A stretch of 48,277 bases of DNA from Brevibacillus daliensis (lineage in GTDB: Bacteria; Bacillota; Bacilli; Brevibacillales; Brevibacillaceae): contig NZ_JAJISB010000005.1 in NCBI RefSeq assembly GCF_021245735.1, positions 1-48,277 on the forward strand, given 5' to 3'. The translations under genes were made by a program, and so were the position numbers. Each line of letters begins with the position of its first letter. The first letter of the stretch is position 1. Shown here in pieces: positions 7,717-16,231 of the stretch. The notes under the pieces are model-generated. The model was not told the DNA's origin and made no database searches. It saw only the letters and a list, made by a program, of their open reading frames with translations.

Positions 7717-8691
7717 ATGAAAGAATTCCAGTTGATACGACCACCTGAAATTATCCGTAGAAGCAACTGGCGAGATCGCTATGAAACAAAAGTGGTACAA
7801 TGGCTTGTTCCTTGGGATGGAGAAGAAGAGATCGAGATTGGCTTGGTCGGTGTTCCTCTATCCAAAACCTCGATTAGTGTTTCCGGGGCTTCTCAGACAC
7901 CAAATGCACTGCGTGAACTATTTACTGCCGCAACAACCTACAACATAGACTACGAAATAGATCTGGCGCATCTAATCGCCCGTGATTTGGGTGACATCCA
8001 GATGCATGTCACAGATCTTGCCCGCTGCCACTCCAATATCGAGGCGGGAATGACTGAGCTTTATTCGCATTTTCCTAAGATTTTCCCCATCATAGTCGGT
8101 GGAGATCACTCCATTACCTGCCCATCTGTTAAGGCATTTTCCAAGCGTTATGAAGGAAATATTGGCATCGTTCAGCTCGACTCCCATATGGATGTCCGCA
8201 ATCTTCAGGATGGTGGCCCGTCAAACGGAACTCCAATAAGAGGACTGCTTGAGTCTGGTACGGTTAACGGAAGACATATCGCTCAGATCGGGTTACATAG
8301 CTTTGCCAACTCCAAGCCATACCGTGAATATGCCAAAGAACAAGGAATCTCTCAGTTTACTGCCAGACAAGTAGCAAAAGAAGGAATTGAGCCTTTGATT
8401 CACCAAGCTTTGGAGATTGCCGGAAACGGTACGGAAGCCATATATGTCACGATTGATATGGATGTACTGGACCAATCGTTTGCACCGGGAGTTCCAGCGA
8501 TGGTACCTGCGGGAATGACCTCATGGCAGTTGCTTGATGCTGCCTATCTATTAGGTAAACATCCTATGGTTAAAGGAGTAGACATTGTTTGCGTTGATCC
8601 GGTACAAGACTCACGTCGCGCCACTGTGCGGACAGCTCTCTACACCATGCTAACCTTTTTAACTGGATATACCTCACGCCCCTCATCATAG
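7717..8691 (+). CDS. hutG: formimidoylglutamase (arginase/ureohydrolase family)
   Basis: About 324 residues. It hydrolyses N-formimidoyl-L-glutamate to glutamate and formamide, the last step of histidine breakdown. The manganese-binding motifs of the ureohydrolase fold are present: GGDHSIT (about 128), DSHMDVR (about 155) and the late [13 protein letters not shown] (about 247). Arginase or agmatinase would look similar; the assignment rests on its place beside hutU and hutI. ATG 7717 lies ten bases after AGGAGG; an in-frame TTG at 7711 lies four bases after it and is the other possible start. It is first of three same-strand hut genes. Confidence 0.88.
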   Translation: MKEFQLIRPPEIIRRSNWRDRYETKVVQWLVPWDGEEEIEIGLVGVPLSKTSISVSGASQTPNALRELFTAATTYNIDYEIDLAHLIARDLGDIQMHVTDLARCHSNIEAGMTELYSHFPKIFPIIVGGDHSITCPSVKAFSKRYEGNIGIVQLDSHMDVRNLQDGGPSNGTPIRGLLESGTVNGRHIAQIGLHSFANSKPYREYAKEQGISQFTARQVAKEGIEPLIHQALEIAGNGTEAIYVTIDMDVLDQSFAPGVPAMVPAGMTSWQLLDAAYLLGKHPMVKGVDIVCVDPVQDSRRATVRTALYTMLTFLTGYTSRPSS

Positions 8692-8753
8692 ATGTATACA
8701 CACTCTTTTTTCATTTTGTGACCAAAATACAAGGAAAGAGAAGTGACCCTCCC

Positions 8754-10418
8754 ATGACTACAACCAATAAAAGAGAAATTCGTGCTCCACGCGGAACAAC
8801 CTTACATGCTCAAGGCTGGCAACAAGAAGCGGCTTTACGTATGTTAATGAATAATTTGGACCCTGATGTAGCTGAACGCCCGGAAGATCTAGTCGTTTAT
8901 GGCGGTATCGGGAAGGCAGCCCGTAATTGGGAGAGCTTTGATAAGATTGTTGAATGTCTCAAAAACCTGAAAAACGATGAAACTTTGTTAATTCAATCTG
9001 GTAAACCTGTAGGAATTTTCCGTACCCATGAGATGGCTCCTCGTGTGTTGCTATCCAATTCCGTGTTAGTCCCAGCCTTTGCGAATTGGGAGACCTTCCG
9101 TGAATTGGATAAGAAGGGCTTGATGATGTATGGACAAATGACTGCAGGAAGCTGGATTTATATCGGAACACAGGGAATCTTGCAAGGAACTTACGAAACC
9201 TTTGCCGAAGCAGCAAGACAGCATGCTAGCGGAACATTAAAAGGTACCATAACCTTGACTGCCGGAATGGGAGGAATGGGAGGAGCACAACCGCTAGCTG
9301 TTACGATGAATGATGGCGTAGCGATTGTAGTTGATGTAGATGCGTCACGTATACAACGACGGATCGATACCAGATATTGCGATGTGATGGTTGATACGCT
9401 CGACGAGGCATGGAAACTGGCAACAGAAGCCAAGCACGAAGGTAAAGCTCTTTCTATTGGTCTAATAGGAAACGCCGCAGATATTTTCCCTGAGATGGTG
9501 AAGCAAGGGCTTATTCCTGGGTTCGTAACAGACCAAACATCAGCCCACGATCCATTAAACGGCTATGTTCCAGTGGGATATACATTGACTGAAGCTGTGC
9601 ATCTAAGAGAGACAGACCCTGATCAATATATTCGCTTTGCCAGGCAATCGATGGCGACACATGTACAGGCGATGCTGGACTTGCAAAAGGCTGGCTCTGT
9701 CGTCTTCGATTATGGGAATAACATTCGTCAGGTAGCTTTTGATGAAGGAGTTAAGGATGCATTTTCATTCCCAGGCTTTGTACCAGCTTATATTCGACCT
9801 CTCTTCTGTGAAGGAAAAGGGCCTTTCCGCTGGGCTGCATTATCGGGTGATCCTGAAGATATCCGTAAAACGGATGAGCTTGTGTTAAAGCTTTTTCCTG
9901 AAAATGAACATCTTCGCCGCTGGATTACGATGGCACAAGAGAAGGTAGCCTTTCAGGGATTGCCAGCTCGCATCTGCTGGCTAGGCTATGGAGAACGGGT
10001 AAAAATGGGTCTTGCTATCAATGAACTGGTGCGAAGCGGTGAAATCTCTGCCCCGATTGTAATTGGACGTGATCATCTGGATTGCGGTTCTGTTGCTTCA
10101 CCTAACAGGGAGACAGAAGATATGAAGGATGGAAGCGACGCAGTAGCGGACTGGGCCATTCTGAATGCACTCGTTAATACATCAGCAGGAGCTACCTGGG
10201 TATCTGTCCATCATGGCGGAGGTGTAGGTATGGGCTATTCTCTGCATGCCGGAATGGTTGTGGTGGCAGATGGAACGAAGGAAGCGGAGGAGCGCCTGAC
10301 GAGAGTCCTCACGACTGATCCGGGAATGGGTATTATTCGTCATGCAGATGCCGGATATGAAGAAGCAATCGAAGCTGCCAAAGAGAGAGACGTGCGAGTG
10401 CCAATGCTAGACATATAG
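8754..10418 (+). CDS. hutU: urocanate hydratase
   Basis: About 554 residues; converts urocanate to imidazolonepropionate using tightly bound NAD+ as an electrophile. The whole chain is strongly conserved: [23 protein letters not shown], the NAD-binding [16 protein letters not shown]-type [12 protein letters not shown], and the active-site Cys in [17 protein letters not shown] chose ATG 8754 because family members begin just before IRAPRGTTL. An in-frame GTG at 8718 would add 12 residues and has no ribosome binding site. The site before 8754 (AAGGAAAGAGAAG) is also weak and distant, so translation may depend on coupling or be modest. Confidence 0.96.
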   Translation: MTTTNKREIRAPRGTTLHAQGWQQEAALRMLMNNLDPDVAERPEDLVVYGGIGKAARNWESFDKIVECLKNLKNDETLLIQSGKPVGIFRTHEMAPRVLLSNSVLVPAFANWETFRELDKKGLMMYGQMTAGSWIYIGTQGILQGTYETFAEAARQHASGTLKGTITLTAGMGGMGGAQPLAVTMNDGVAIVVDVDASRIQRRIDTRYCDVMVDTLDEAWKLATEAKHEGKALSIGLIGNAADIFPEMVKQGLIPGFVTDQTSAHDPLNGYVPVGYTLTEAVHLRETDPDQYIRFARQSMATHVQAMLDLQKAGSVVFDYGNNIRQVAFDEGVKDAFSFPGFVPAYIRPLFCEGKGPFRWAALSGDPEDIRKTDELVLKLFPENEHLRRWITMAQEKVAFQGLPARICWLGYGERVKMGLAINELVRSGEISAPIVIGRDHLDCGSVASPNRETEDMKDGSDAVADWAILNALVNTSAGATWVSVHHGGGVGMGYSLHAGMVVVADGTKEAEERLTRVLTTDPGMGIIRHADAGYEEAIEAAKERDVRVPMLDI

Positions 10419-10479
10419 AACATCTTTTCTTACATCATGTTTCATGAAGCTGAACATCAAGGCAAGGAGGTTTACATCC

Positions 10480-11766
10480 ATGCAAAAAATTGACCTACTT
10501 ATTCATAATATTGGCACGTTGCTTACCATGGCGGGAAAGAACGGTCCTCGAACAGGTGCAGACATGTCTCAAGTATCCCCGGTTGAACAAGCAGCTATTG
10601 CTATTGCTGATGGGCGTATTTATGCTTGCGGCCCTGAGGAAGAGGTCTGGTCACGAATCAGTGATCTTGTAATCATGGAGCAACTGGATGCAAAGGGACG
10701 TTTGGTCACCCCCGGTCTTATTGAGCCACATACCCATTTGGTACATGCAGGTTCAAGAGAGAATGAACTTTCTATGAAGCTAAAGGGTGTTTCCTATCTG
10801 CAAATACTGGAGCAAGGTGGAGGCATTTTGTCCACTGTTAGGGCAACCAGGTTAGCTACGGAAGATGAGTTGTACGAAAAGGCGAAAACGAGTCTGGATC
10901 GTCTGCTTTTATGCGGCGCTACTACAGTAGAGGCAAAGAGTGGATACGGATTAACGCTCGAGGATGAATTGAAACAATTACGGGTAACTAAGCGCTTACA
11001 CGATACCCATCCTGTAGATCTTGTTTCTACTTTTATGGGTGCACATGCTGTACCCCTCGAATATAAGGGAAGAGCTGATGAATTTACCGAGTTGATTATT
11101 AACGAAATGCTTCCCGAGGTAAAAAGGCTTGCGCTGGCAGAGTATTGTGATGTGTTTTGTGAGCACGGAGTATTTAGCGTAGAGCAAACACGCAGAATCT
11201 TGCAAGCTGCAAAGGATTTAGGCTTCGGGTTAAAAGTGCATGCAGACGAAATCGAACCGCTTGGCGGAGCAGAGCTGGCAGCGGAGATGGGATGTATCTC
11301 TGCAGAGCATTTATTGGCAGCAACGGATGCTGGATTGGAAGCGATGGCTAAGGCAGGAGTGATCGGTGTCTGCCTGCCAGCCACTTCTTTTAATCTAAGA
11401 CTAACCAAACATGCAAGGGCTCGTAGCATGATTGAAAAAGGAGTCCCTGTAGCGTTGTCTACCGACTATAATCCGGGCAGTTCTCCTACTGAATCTCTTC
11501 CGTTAGTGATGACATTGGGATGCCTTCATTTAGGGCTGACACCTGAAGAAGTTCTGACCGCAATGACCGTCAATGCAGCGTGGGCAATCGGAAAAGGGGA
11601 AGAGGTAGGCACGCTTGAGGTAGGGAAGAGGGCTGATCTGGTCATGTATCAAAAAGAGGCAAAAACCCTCGCCTATTTGCCGTATCATTTTGGGATTAAC
11701 CATGTCGATACGGTCATAAAAAATGGCCAAATCGTGGTAAAACATGGCTCATTATTATATGGATAG
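10480..11766 (+). CDS. hutI: imidazolonepropionase
   Basis: About 428 residues of the amidohydrolase superfamily. It opens imidazolone-5-propionate to N-formimidoyl-L-glutamate. Metal ligands are visible in EPHTHLVHAGSRENE, in KVHADEIEPLGGAELA and in STDYNPGS. The first 60 residues and the last 50 form the usual composite beta domain. The ATG at 10480 sits nine bases after AAGGAGG; the upstream in-frame ATG at 10444 has no such site. Gene order G-U-I differs from the hutPHUIGM order of Bacillus subtilis, and no histidase gene is present nearby. Confidence 0.95.
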   Translation: MQKIDLLIHNIGTLLTMAGKNGPRTGADMSQVSPVEQAAIAIADGRIYACGPEEEVWSRISDLVIMEQLDAKGRLVTPGLIEPHTHLVHAGSRENELSMKLKGVSYLQILEQGGGILSTVRATRLATEDELYEKAKTSLDRLLLCGATTVEAKSGYGLTLEDELKQLRVTKRLHDTHPVDLVSTFMGAHAVPLEYKGRADEFTELIINEMLPEVKRLALAEYCDVFCEHGVFSVEQTRRILQAAKDLGFGLKVHADEIEPLGGAELAAEMGCISAEHLLAATDAGLEAMAKAGVIGVCLPATSFNLRLTKHARARSMIEKGVPVALSTDYNPGSSPTESLPLVMTLGCLHLGLTPEEVLTAMTVNAAWAIGKGEEVGTLEVGKRADLVMYQKEAKTLAYLPYHFGINHVDTVIKNGQIVVKHGSLLYG

Positions 11767-11839
11767 TAGAGTGGAAAGAGAATATCAGGTACCATGAACT
11801 TTCTCACATTCATATTTTCCAAGGAAAGTACTAATGATA

Positions 11840-11867
11840 TTGACTTTTATCAACAATGTAGTAGAAT
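11840..11867 (+). promoter_or_regulatory. sigma-A promoter of the glcT-nag cluster
   Basis: TTGACT (11840-11845), a 16-base spacer and TAGAAT (11862-11867), about 25 bases upstream of the first RAT element. It is the only convincing promoter I see for the whole cluster. Confidence 0.65.
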
Positions 11868-11895
11868 GAAAATGAAGCGAATAAAGTAGTAGCAG

Positions 11896-11930
11896 GCGTG
11901 TTACTGTTATTCAATATGACAGGCATGAGC
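11896..11930 (+). promoter_or_regulatory. ribonucleic antiterminator (RAT) 1, upstream of glcT
   Basis: Begins GCGTGTTACTG and ends CAGGCATGAGC, matching the GlcT/SacY-type RAT hairpin. Its last bases (GAGC) are also the first bases of the terminator arm, so folding of the RAT excludes the terminator. The apical part is about six bases longer than in RAT 2. Confidence 0.8.
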
Positions 11931-11998
11931 CCACAAAGGAAGTTAGCTCTGACACTAACAGTGAAGGGTTAAGATTTTCCATTGTTGGCTCTTTTTTT
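11927..11998 (+). terminator. RAT-controlled terminator 1
   Basis: GAGCCCACAA (11927-11936) pairs with TTGTTGGCTC (11982-11991), nine of ten bases, followed by seven T residues. An inner CTAACAGTG/CATTGTTGG-type pairing can also form. It overlaps RAT 1. Confidence 0.8.
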
Positions 11999-12080
11999 CA
12001 TTAAAATTACTACAGTACACGTATTAATCACTTTTTTAGCACCGGCTTCACACTTTATCTAATAAATTGGTGGTGTCTGC

Positions 12081-12938
12081 GTGAGTAAAAACCAAGATTA
12101 TAACATTATTAGAATCCTTAGTAACAACGTTATCTTGGTAAATGATTCTGCGACAAACGCGGAGCTAATTTTACTAGGTAAAGGACTGGGGTTCGGTCAA
12201 AAGACAGGACATTCCGTACCACGAAACGATGTACGGATTGAGAAACGATTCCGAATGGATAACGAGGATCATTTGGAGCAATATCAATCGTTGGTTTCTC
12301 AAATTGATCAAACTGTCATTGAACTGGCAGCAGAGATCATATCATGGATTAGTGAAGAGATTACCTCGGATATTAACCAATCGATTCATGTGGCATTACC
12401 CGATCATATCCAGTTTGCGCTACAACGCATAGAGAATAACATGGAGATTGTAAATCCATTTTTGTTCGAGATTCAAGCGTTATACCAAAAAGAGTATTTG
12501 TTAGCGGAAAGAGCAGGAAATCTGATAGAAGATACTTTTAAGATTCATATTCCTGAAAGTGAAATCGGTTTTCTAGCTCTGCATATCCATTCAGCAATCA
12601 GTAATATACCGGTTGCCCAGACAGTTAAGCATACTACTTTAATTCGAGAAATGGTTGACGCGGTAGAGAAGAGACTCAACCTGAAGTTAGCACAAGATAG
12701 CTTGTCTCACTCCAGAACGATCACACATTTTCGTTTTGTCCTGGAACGATTGGTCGAAGGTAAGACGATTACGAACCCGTTGCTTGATCGAGTAAAAAGT
12801 ATGTTGCCTGAGGCATATCAGCTAGCAGAAGAATTGGCGGAGCTGATTACAGAGAAGCTGGGAGTCACTGTTTCTGAGGATGAAATTGGATACATGGCGA
12901 TGCATTTATTCCGTTTGTTCCAATTAGTAAAAGATTAA
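12081..12938 (+). CDS. glcT: transcription antiterminator, BglG/GlcT family
   Basis: A 285-residue RNA-binding regulator. Residues 1-58 form the co-antiterminator domain (YNIIRILSNNVILV, LILLGKGLGFGQKTG) that binds RAT hairpins. PRD1 (about 70-175) and PRD2 (about 180-285) follow, with phosphorylatable His in ALHIHSA and in SHSRTITHFRF. PTS proteins phosphorylate these to switch activity. The start is GTG with a weak GGTGGTG site, suggesting low expression. A RAT/terminator precedes the gene itself and another precedes the PTS genes, so it probably controls both. Whether the signal is glucose or N-acetylglucosamine is unproven; the neighbours favour the latter. Confidence 0.9.
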   Translation: MSKNQDYNIIRILSNNVILVNDSATNAELILLGKGLGFGQKTGHSVPRNDVRIEKRFRMDNEDHLEQYQSLVSQIDQTVIELAAEIISWISEEITSDINQSIHVALPDHIQFALQRIENNMEIVNPFLFEIQALYQKEYLLAERAGNLIEDTFKIHIPESEIGFLALHIHSAISNIPVAQTVKHTTLIREMVDAVEKRLNLKLAQDSLSHSRTITHFRFVLERLVEGKTITNPLLDRVKSMLPEAYQLAEELAELITEKLGVTVSEDEIGYMAMHLFRLFQLVKD

Positions 12939-12962
12939 TTACATTAATAACCTAAATAAATC

Positions 12963-12991
12963 GCGTGTTACTAGTACGACTAGGCATGAGC
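12963..12991 (+). promoter_or_regulatory. ribonucleic antiterminator (RAT) 2, upstream of the IIA gene
   Basis: GCGTGTTACT, a short CTAG/CTAG stem, then AGGCATGAGC. It lies only 24 bases after the glcT stop and is closer to the classical ptsG RAT than RAT 1. Confidence 0.82.
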
Positions 12992-13061
12992 GAATGAAGA
13001 TGGTGCATTCTATATCTAATGATATAGGTACATGCCCATTCCATTTTGCTCGTGCTTTTTT
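12984..13061 (+). terminator. RAT-controlled terminator 2
   Basis: GCATGAGCGAA (from 12984) pairs with TTGCTCGTGC (13046-13055), followed by a T run. The 3' half of RAT 2 is the 5' arm, so the two structures are mutually exclusive. Confidence 0.8.
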
Positions 13062-13062
13062 C

Positions 13063-13142
13063 TGTGAAAAACGTCTAGACGTTTTTCACAAAATTGGATG
13101 TGACCGCTTGCGGTCCAACCAAACGGTCATGACCGTTTGGTT
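13063..13142. promoter_or_regulatory. three stacked palindromes in the IIA leader
   Basis: P1, 13063-13090, is a perfect 28-bp palindrome centred on ACGTCTAGACGT. P2, 13102-13115, is GACCGC-TT-GCGGTC. P3, 13117-13142, is a perfect 26-bp palindrome centred on ACGGTCATGACCGT. The centres are 32 and 21 bp apart, close to whole turns of DNA. They follow terminator 2 and end 41 bases before the IIA start. They could be operators (the GTCTAGAC core resembles DasR/NagR dre sites) or RNA hairpins. Confidence 0.8.
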
Positions 13143-13183
13143 AGAAAACAACAAATGATATAACTTCCTGAGGAGGACTAACT

Positions 13184-13681
13184 ATGTTTGGTAAATTATT
13201 TTCTCGTAATAAAGATAAAGGTGCAGTTACCTTCGTAGCTCCCTTAACTGGTAAAGCAGTTCAGTTAGAAGCAGTTCCTGACCCTGTATTTTCACAAAAA
13301 ATCGCTGGTGACGGTATAGCAATCGAACCAACTGAAGGCTTGTTGGTAGCACCTGTTGATGCCAAAGTTATCCATTTATTTAACACTGGTCATGCGATCG
13401 GACTTCAGACAGCAGATGGTTTGGAAATTTTGATGCACCTAGGTATCGATACCGTTAACTTGGGAGGAAAAGGGTTCAAAGCCTTGGTAGAAATCGGTTC
13501 AGAAGTAAAAGCTGGGGATGCTTTGATTGAATTTGATATTGAGGTTATTAAAAACGCAGGATATCCACTGATTACACCAATTATTATCACAAATGGTGAT
13601 GTTGTTGAAAAAATGGAGAAACATTTAGGTGAAGTTACCCACGGTCAAGGGAACGTATTAGAGATTACTGTAAAAGCCTAA
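13184..13681 (+). CDS. crr: PTS IIA component, glucose/N-acetylglucosamine (Crr) type
   Basis: A 165-residue free-standing EIIA of the glucose superfamily. It accepts phosphate from HPr and passes it to an EIIB domain. The phosphorylated His is in EILMHLGIDTV (about residue 86) and the partner His is in NTGHAIGL (about 71). The length is that of E. coli Crr. The EIICB encoded two genes downstream lacks its own IIA domain, so this protein should be its partner. It may also serve other IICB enzymes. AGGAGG precedes the ATG. RAT 2 and three palindromes lie upstream. Confidence 0.92.
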   Translation: MFGKLFSRNKDKGAVTFVAPLTGKAVQLEAVPDPVFSQKIAGDGIAIEPTEGLLVAPVDAKVIHLFNTGHAIGLQTADGLEILMHLGIDTVNLGGKGFKALVEIGSEVKAGDALIEFDIEVIKNAGYPLITPIIITNGDVVEKMEKHLGEVTHGQGNVLEITVKA

Positions 13682-13717
13682 CTGACCAAAATACCTACTG
13701 GATAATGAGGGATAAAA

Positions 13718-14482
13718 ATGAGAGTAATCGTATCTGGAAGTTATCAAGATCTGAGTAAAAAAGCAGCGGAGATTATGGCAGAACAAATCAACAAAAAGCC
13801 TGAATCCGTACTTGGTTTAGCTACTGGCAGCACACCGATTGGCATGTATAAAGAACTAATTGCCATGAATAAGGATGGGAAAGTGGACTTTAGCAAAGTA
13901 ACTACCTTTAATCTGGATGAGTATGTGGGACTAACTCCTGATCACGACCAAAGCTATGACTACTTTATGTGGGATAACCTATTCTCTCATGTAAATATTA
14001 TGAAAGAGCAAACAAACATTCCATCAGGAATAGCCGCTGATTTACCTACGGAGTGTGCTTCCTATGAGAAGCTAGTAGCCAAAAAGGGTGGTATCGACAT
14101 TCAAATTCTGGGTGTTGGTCATAATGGGCATATTGGTTTTAATGAGCCAAGTGATTCATTCACCATTTCTACACATGTAATCGAGTTAGCATCACAAACA
14201 ATTGAAGCTAATGCTCGTTTCTTCGAAGAGAAATCTCAGGTTCCTAAGAAAGCCGTAACAATGGGAATTGGAGCAATCATGAAAGCACGTCATGTGTTGC
14301 TGATTGTGAACGATAAGAGTAAGGCAGAAGCAGTTCGTCAATTGTTTAGTGGCAAAGTAGATCCTCAAGTACCTGTTTCTATTCTACAGCTTCATCCGAA
14401 TCTGACCATTCTGGTTGATCGTGAAACAGCAGACTTACTACCATTAAATGAGGATTCTCGCGAGGTTGTATTACAAGGATAG
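13718..14482 (+). CDS. nagB: glucosamine-6-phosphate deaminase
   Basis: A 254-residue deaminase/isomerase that converts glucosamine 6-phosphate to fructose 6-phosphate and ammonia. The substrate loop GLATGSTPIGMY (about 33), the catalytic Asp in FNLDEYVGL (about 67) and the His in GVGHNGHIGFNEP (about 130) are all present. The short length is that of Gram-positive NagB, without the E. coli allosteric tail. It lies 36 bases after the IIA gene and is surely cotranscribed. The preceding step, NagA deacetylase, is not encoded in the window. Confidence 0.96.
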   Translation: MRVIVSGSYQDLSKKAAEIMAEQINKKPESVLGLATGSTPIGMYKELIAMNKDGKVDFSKVTTFNLDEYVGLTPDHDQSYDYFMWDNLFSHVNIMKEQTNIPSGIAADLPTECASYEKLVAKKGGIDIQILGVGHNGHIGFNEPSDSFTISTHVIELASQTIEANARFFEEKSQVPKKAVTMGIGAIMKARHVLLIVNDKSKAEAVRQLFSGKVDPQVPVSILQLHPNLTILVDRETADLLPLNEDSREVVLQG

Positions 14483-14547
14483 TCCTGTAAAGCAGGAACA
14501 GTAATATACTTAATACTGACGTATGAGCACACGTGGTAAGGTGATTC

Positions 14548-14582
14548 GTGAAGCCTTATGTGAATATCATATGAGGCTTCAC
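14548..14582 (+). promoter_or_regulatory. RNA hairpin between nagB and the EIICB gene
   Basis: GTGAAGCCT (from 14548) pairs with AGGCTTCAC (ending 14582), with further partial pairing inside. There is no T run, so it is not a typical terminator. It may stabilise or process the mRNA, separating nagB from nagE dosage. Confidence 0.55.
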
Positions 14583-14620
14583 TGTTACAATATAAAAATT
14601 CATTAAAAGGAGGTTACTGC

Positions 14621-16072
14621 ATGTTAGCATTCTTGCAAAAAATCGGTAAGTCACTCATGCTACCAGTTGCATCATTGCCAGCAGCTTCAATATTACTTCG
14701 TTTTGGTAACATCGACTACGTAAAAGATTTTGGCATGGGTACGAGCGGGGAATTCATTAACACGTATGTGGCACCATTCCTAGCAGCAGGTGGTTCAGCA
14801 ATTTTTGATAATTTACCTTTAATCTTTGCTGTTGGGGTTGCCATAGGATTAGCAGGAGATGCCGTAGCTGCACTTGCTGCTGTTATCGCTCAGCTTGTTT
14901 TACTTAACGTTTTGAAAGCGGTTCCGGGTGCATTCTCATTTATTGACGATGCCTTGGTACTGAACATGGGCGTACTTGGAGGTATCTTATCCGGGGGTCT
15001 CGCAGCCTACTTCTTCAACAAGTATCATAATATCAAGCTCCCGGATTGGTTAGGCTTCTTCTCTGGAAAACGATTTGTTCCGATTGTCACATCATCAGCC
15101 ATGGTTATCGTGGGTCTGTTGTGCGGTCTTGTATGGGGTCCTGTACAAGAAGCGCTTAACACGTTTGGTAACTACATTGTAAGCTTGGGTGCAGTAGGTT
15201 CTGGTGTGTTCGGTTTTGTTAACCGTCTCTTGATTCCATTTGGTCTTCACCATGTTATCAACACGATTGCTTGGTTTGAAATTGGTACATTTACAAATGC
15301 AGCAGGAGAACTGATAAAAGGTGACTTGCACCGTTTCTTCGCTGGTGATACAAGCGCTGGCCTATTCATGACAGGTTTCTTCCCAATCATGATGTTCGCA
15401 ATGCCAGGTATCGCCCTTGCCATCGTGCATTCTGCAAAACCTGAAAACCGCAAAACGGTTGCTTCTATCTTCATGAGCACAGCAATCGCTGCGTTCTTGA
15501 CAGGTATCACAGAGCCAGTTGAATTTGCTTTCATGTTCGCAGCTCCAGTATTGTATGGTATCCATGCAGTATTAACCGGGGTTATCAGCTTCATCATTGT
15601 AGAGATGGGTGTAAGACTAGGTTTTGGTTTCTCTGCTGGTCTTATCGACTATGGGATTAACTTCAAATGGTCGACCAAACCGCTTCTTTTATGGCCAATT
15701 GGTCTTGCAACATTCGTATTGTACTACTTCTTGTTCCGGTTGGTTATCAAGAAGTTTAACCTGAAAACACCAGGTCGTGAGGATGACTTCATGGCAGATC
15801 CATCTGGAGAAGAAGGTGCAGTAACTAGTGCTTCTCCAATGAAGGATAAAGCGGAAAAAGTTCTTGTTAACCTTGGCGGTAAAGAAAATGTGAAGAGCGT
15901 TGATGCGTGTATTACTCGTCTTCGTCTGGTAGTAAACGATGATAAAAAAGTTAACGATGCGGCACTGAAACAACTAGGTGCTGCAGGTGTTATGCGTCTT
16001 GGTGGAGGTAGCGTTCAGGTGGTATTCGGTACACAATCTGAAGCTCTAAAAGACGAGATTAACAAGCTGTAA
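14621..16072 (+). CDS. nagE: PTS EIICB transporter, N-acetylglucosamine type
   Basis: A 483-residue membrane sugar transporter. The IIC domain (about 1-390) has some ten hydrophobic segments, with the conserved PFGLHHVINTIAWF and GITEPVEFAFMFAAP. The IIB domain (about 405-483) carries the phosphorylated Cys in DACITRLRL. It takes up and phosphorylates the sugar, passing 6-phosphate to the cytosol. The sequence is closer to NagE/NagP than to PtsG, and nagB beside it agrees; glucose transport cannot be excluded. The IIA domain is supplied by the separate gene at 13.2 kb. The ribosome binding site is AAGGAGG, and a terminator follows. Confidence 0.9.
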   Translation: MLAFLQKIGKSLMLPVASLPAASILLRFGNIDYVKDFGMGTSGEFINTYVAPFLAAGGSAIFDNLPLIFAVGVAIGLAGDAVAALAAVIAQLVLLNVLKAVPGAFSFIDDALVLNMGVLGGILSGGLAAYFFNKYHNIKLPDWLGFFSGKRFVPIVTSSAMVIVGLLCGLVWGPVQEALNTFGNYIVSLGAVGSGVFGFVNRLLIPFGLHHVINTIAWFEIGTFTNAAGELIKGDLHRFFAGDTSAGLFMTGFFPIMMFAMPGIALAIVHSAKPENRKTVASIFMSTAIAAFLTGITEPVEFAFMFAAPVLYGIHAVLTGVISFIIVEMGVRLGFGFSAGLIDYGINFKWSTKPLLLWPIGLATFVLYYFLFRLVIKKFNLKTPGREDDFMADPSGEEGAVTSASPMKDKAEKVLVNLGGKENVKSVDACITRLRLVVNDDKKVNDAALKQLGAAGVMRLGGGSVQVVFGTQSEALKDEINKL

Positions 16073-16113
16073 GAAAGAGTAGCTACCGTCAGGTGCTTCT
16101 CAACCATGTGAGA

Positions 16114-16147
16114 GGGTAAGGCCGTTCATTACGGTCTTGCCCTTTTT
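16114..16147 (+). terminator. intrinsic terminator closing the nag cluster
   Basis: GGGTAAGGCCGT pairs with ACGGTCTTGCCC (two G-U pairs), followed by five T residues. Confidence 0.85.
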
Positions 16148-16231
16148 CTCTCTCAAGTTGAGCATGCTAGTTAACACATGCTAAAGTAAAAACAGATAAT
16201 GTACCAGAATCATAAAGGAGTGGGGCAGAGT

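Noticed and set aside
8959-9433. Minus-strand open frames within hutU
   Set aside because: They are shadows of a strongly conserved coding frame, with no ribosome binding sites.
13067-13081. CcpA cre site inside palindrome P1
   Set aside because: The distance between TG and CG is one base too long for the consensus.
14500-14540. A third RAT before the EIICB gene
   Set aside because: ACGTATGAGC resembles the 3' end of a RAT, but the GTGTTACT half and an overlapping terminator are missing.
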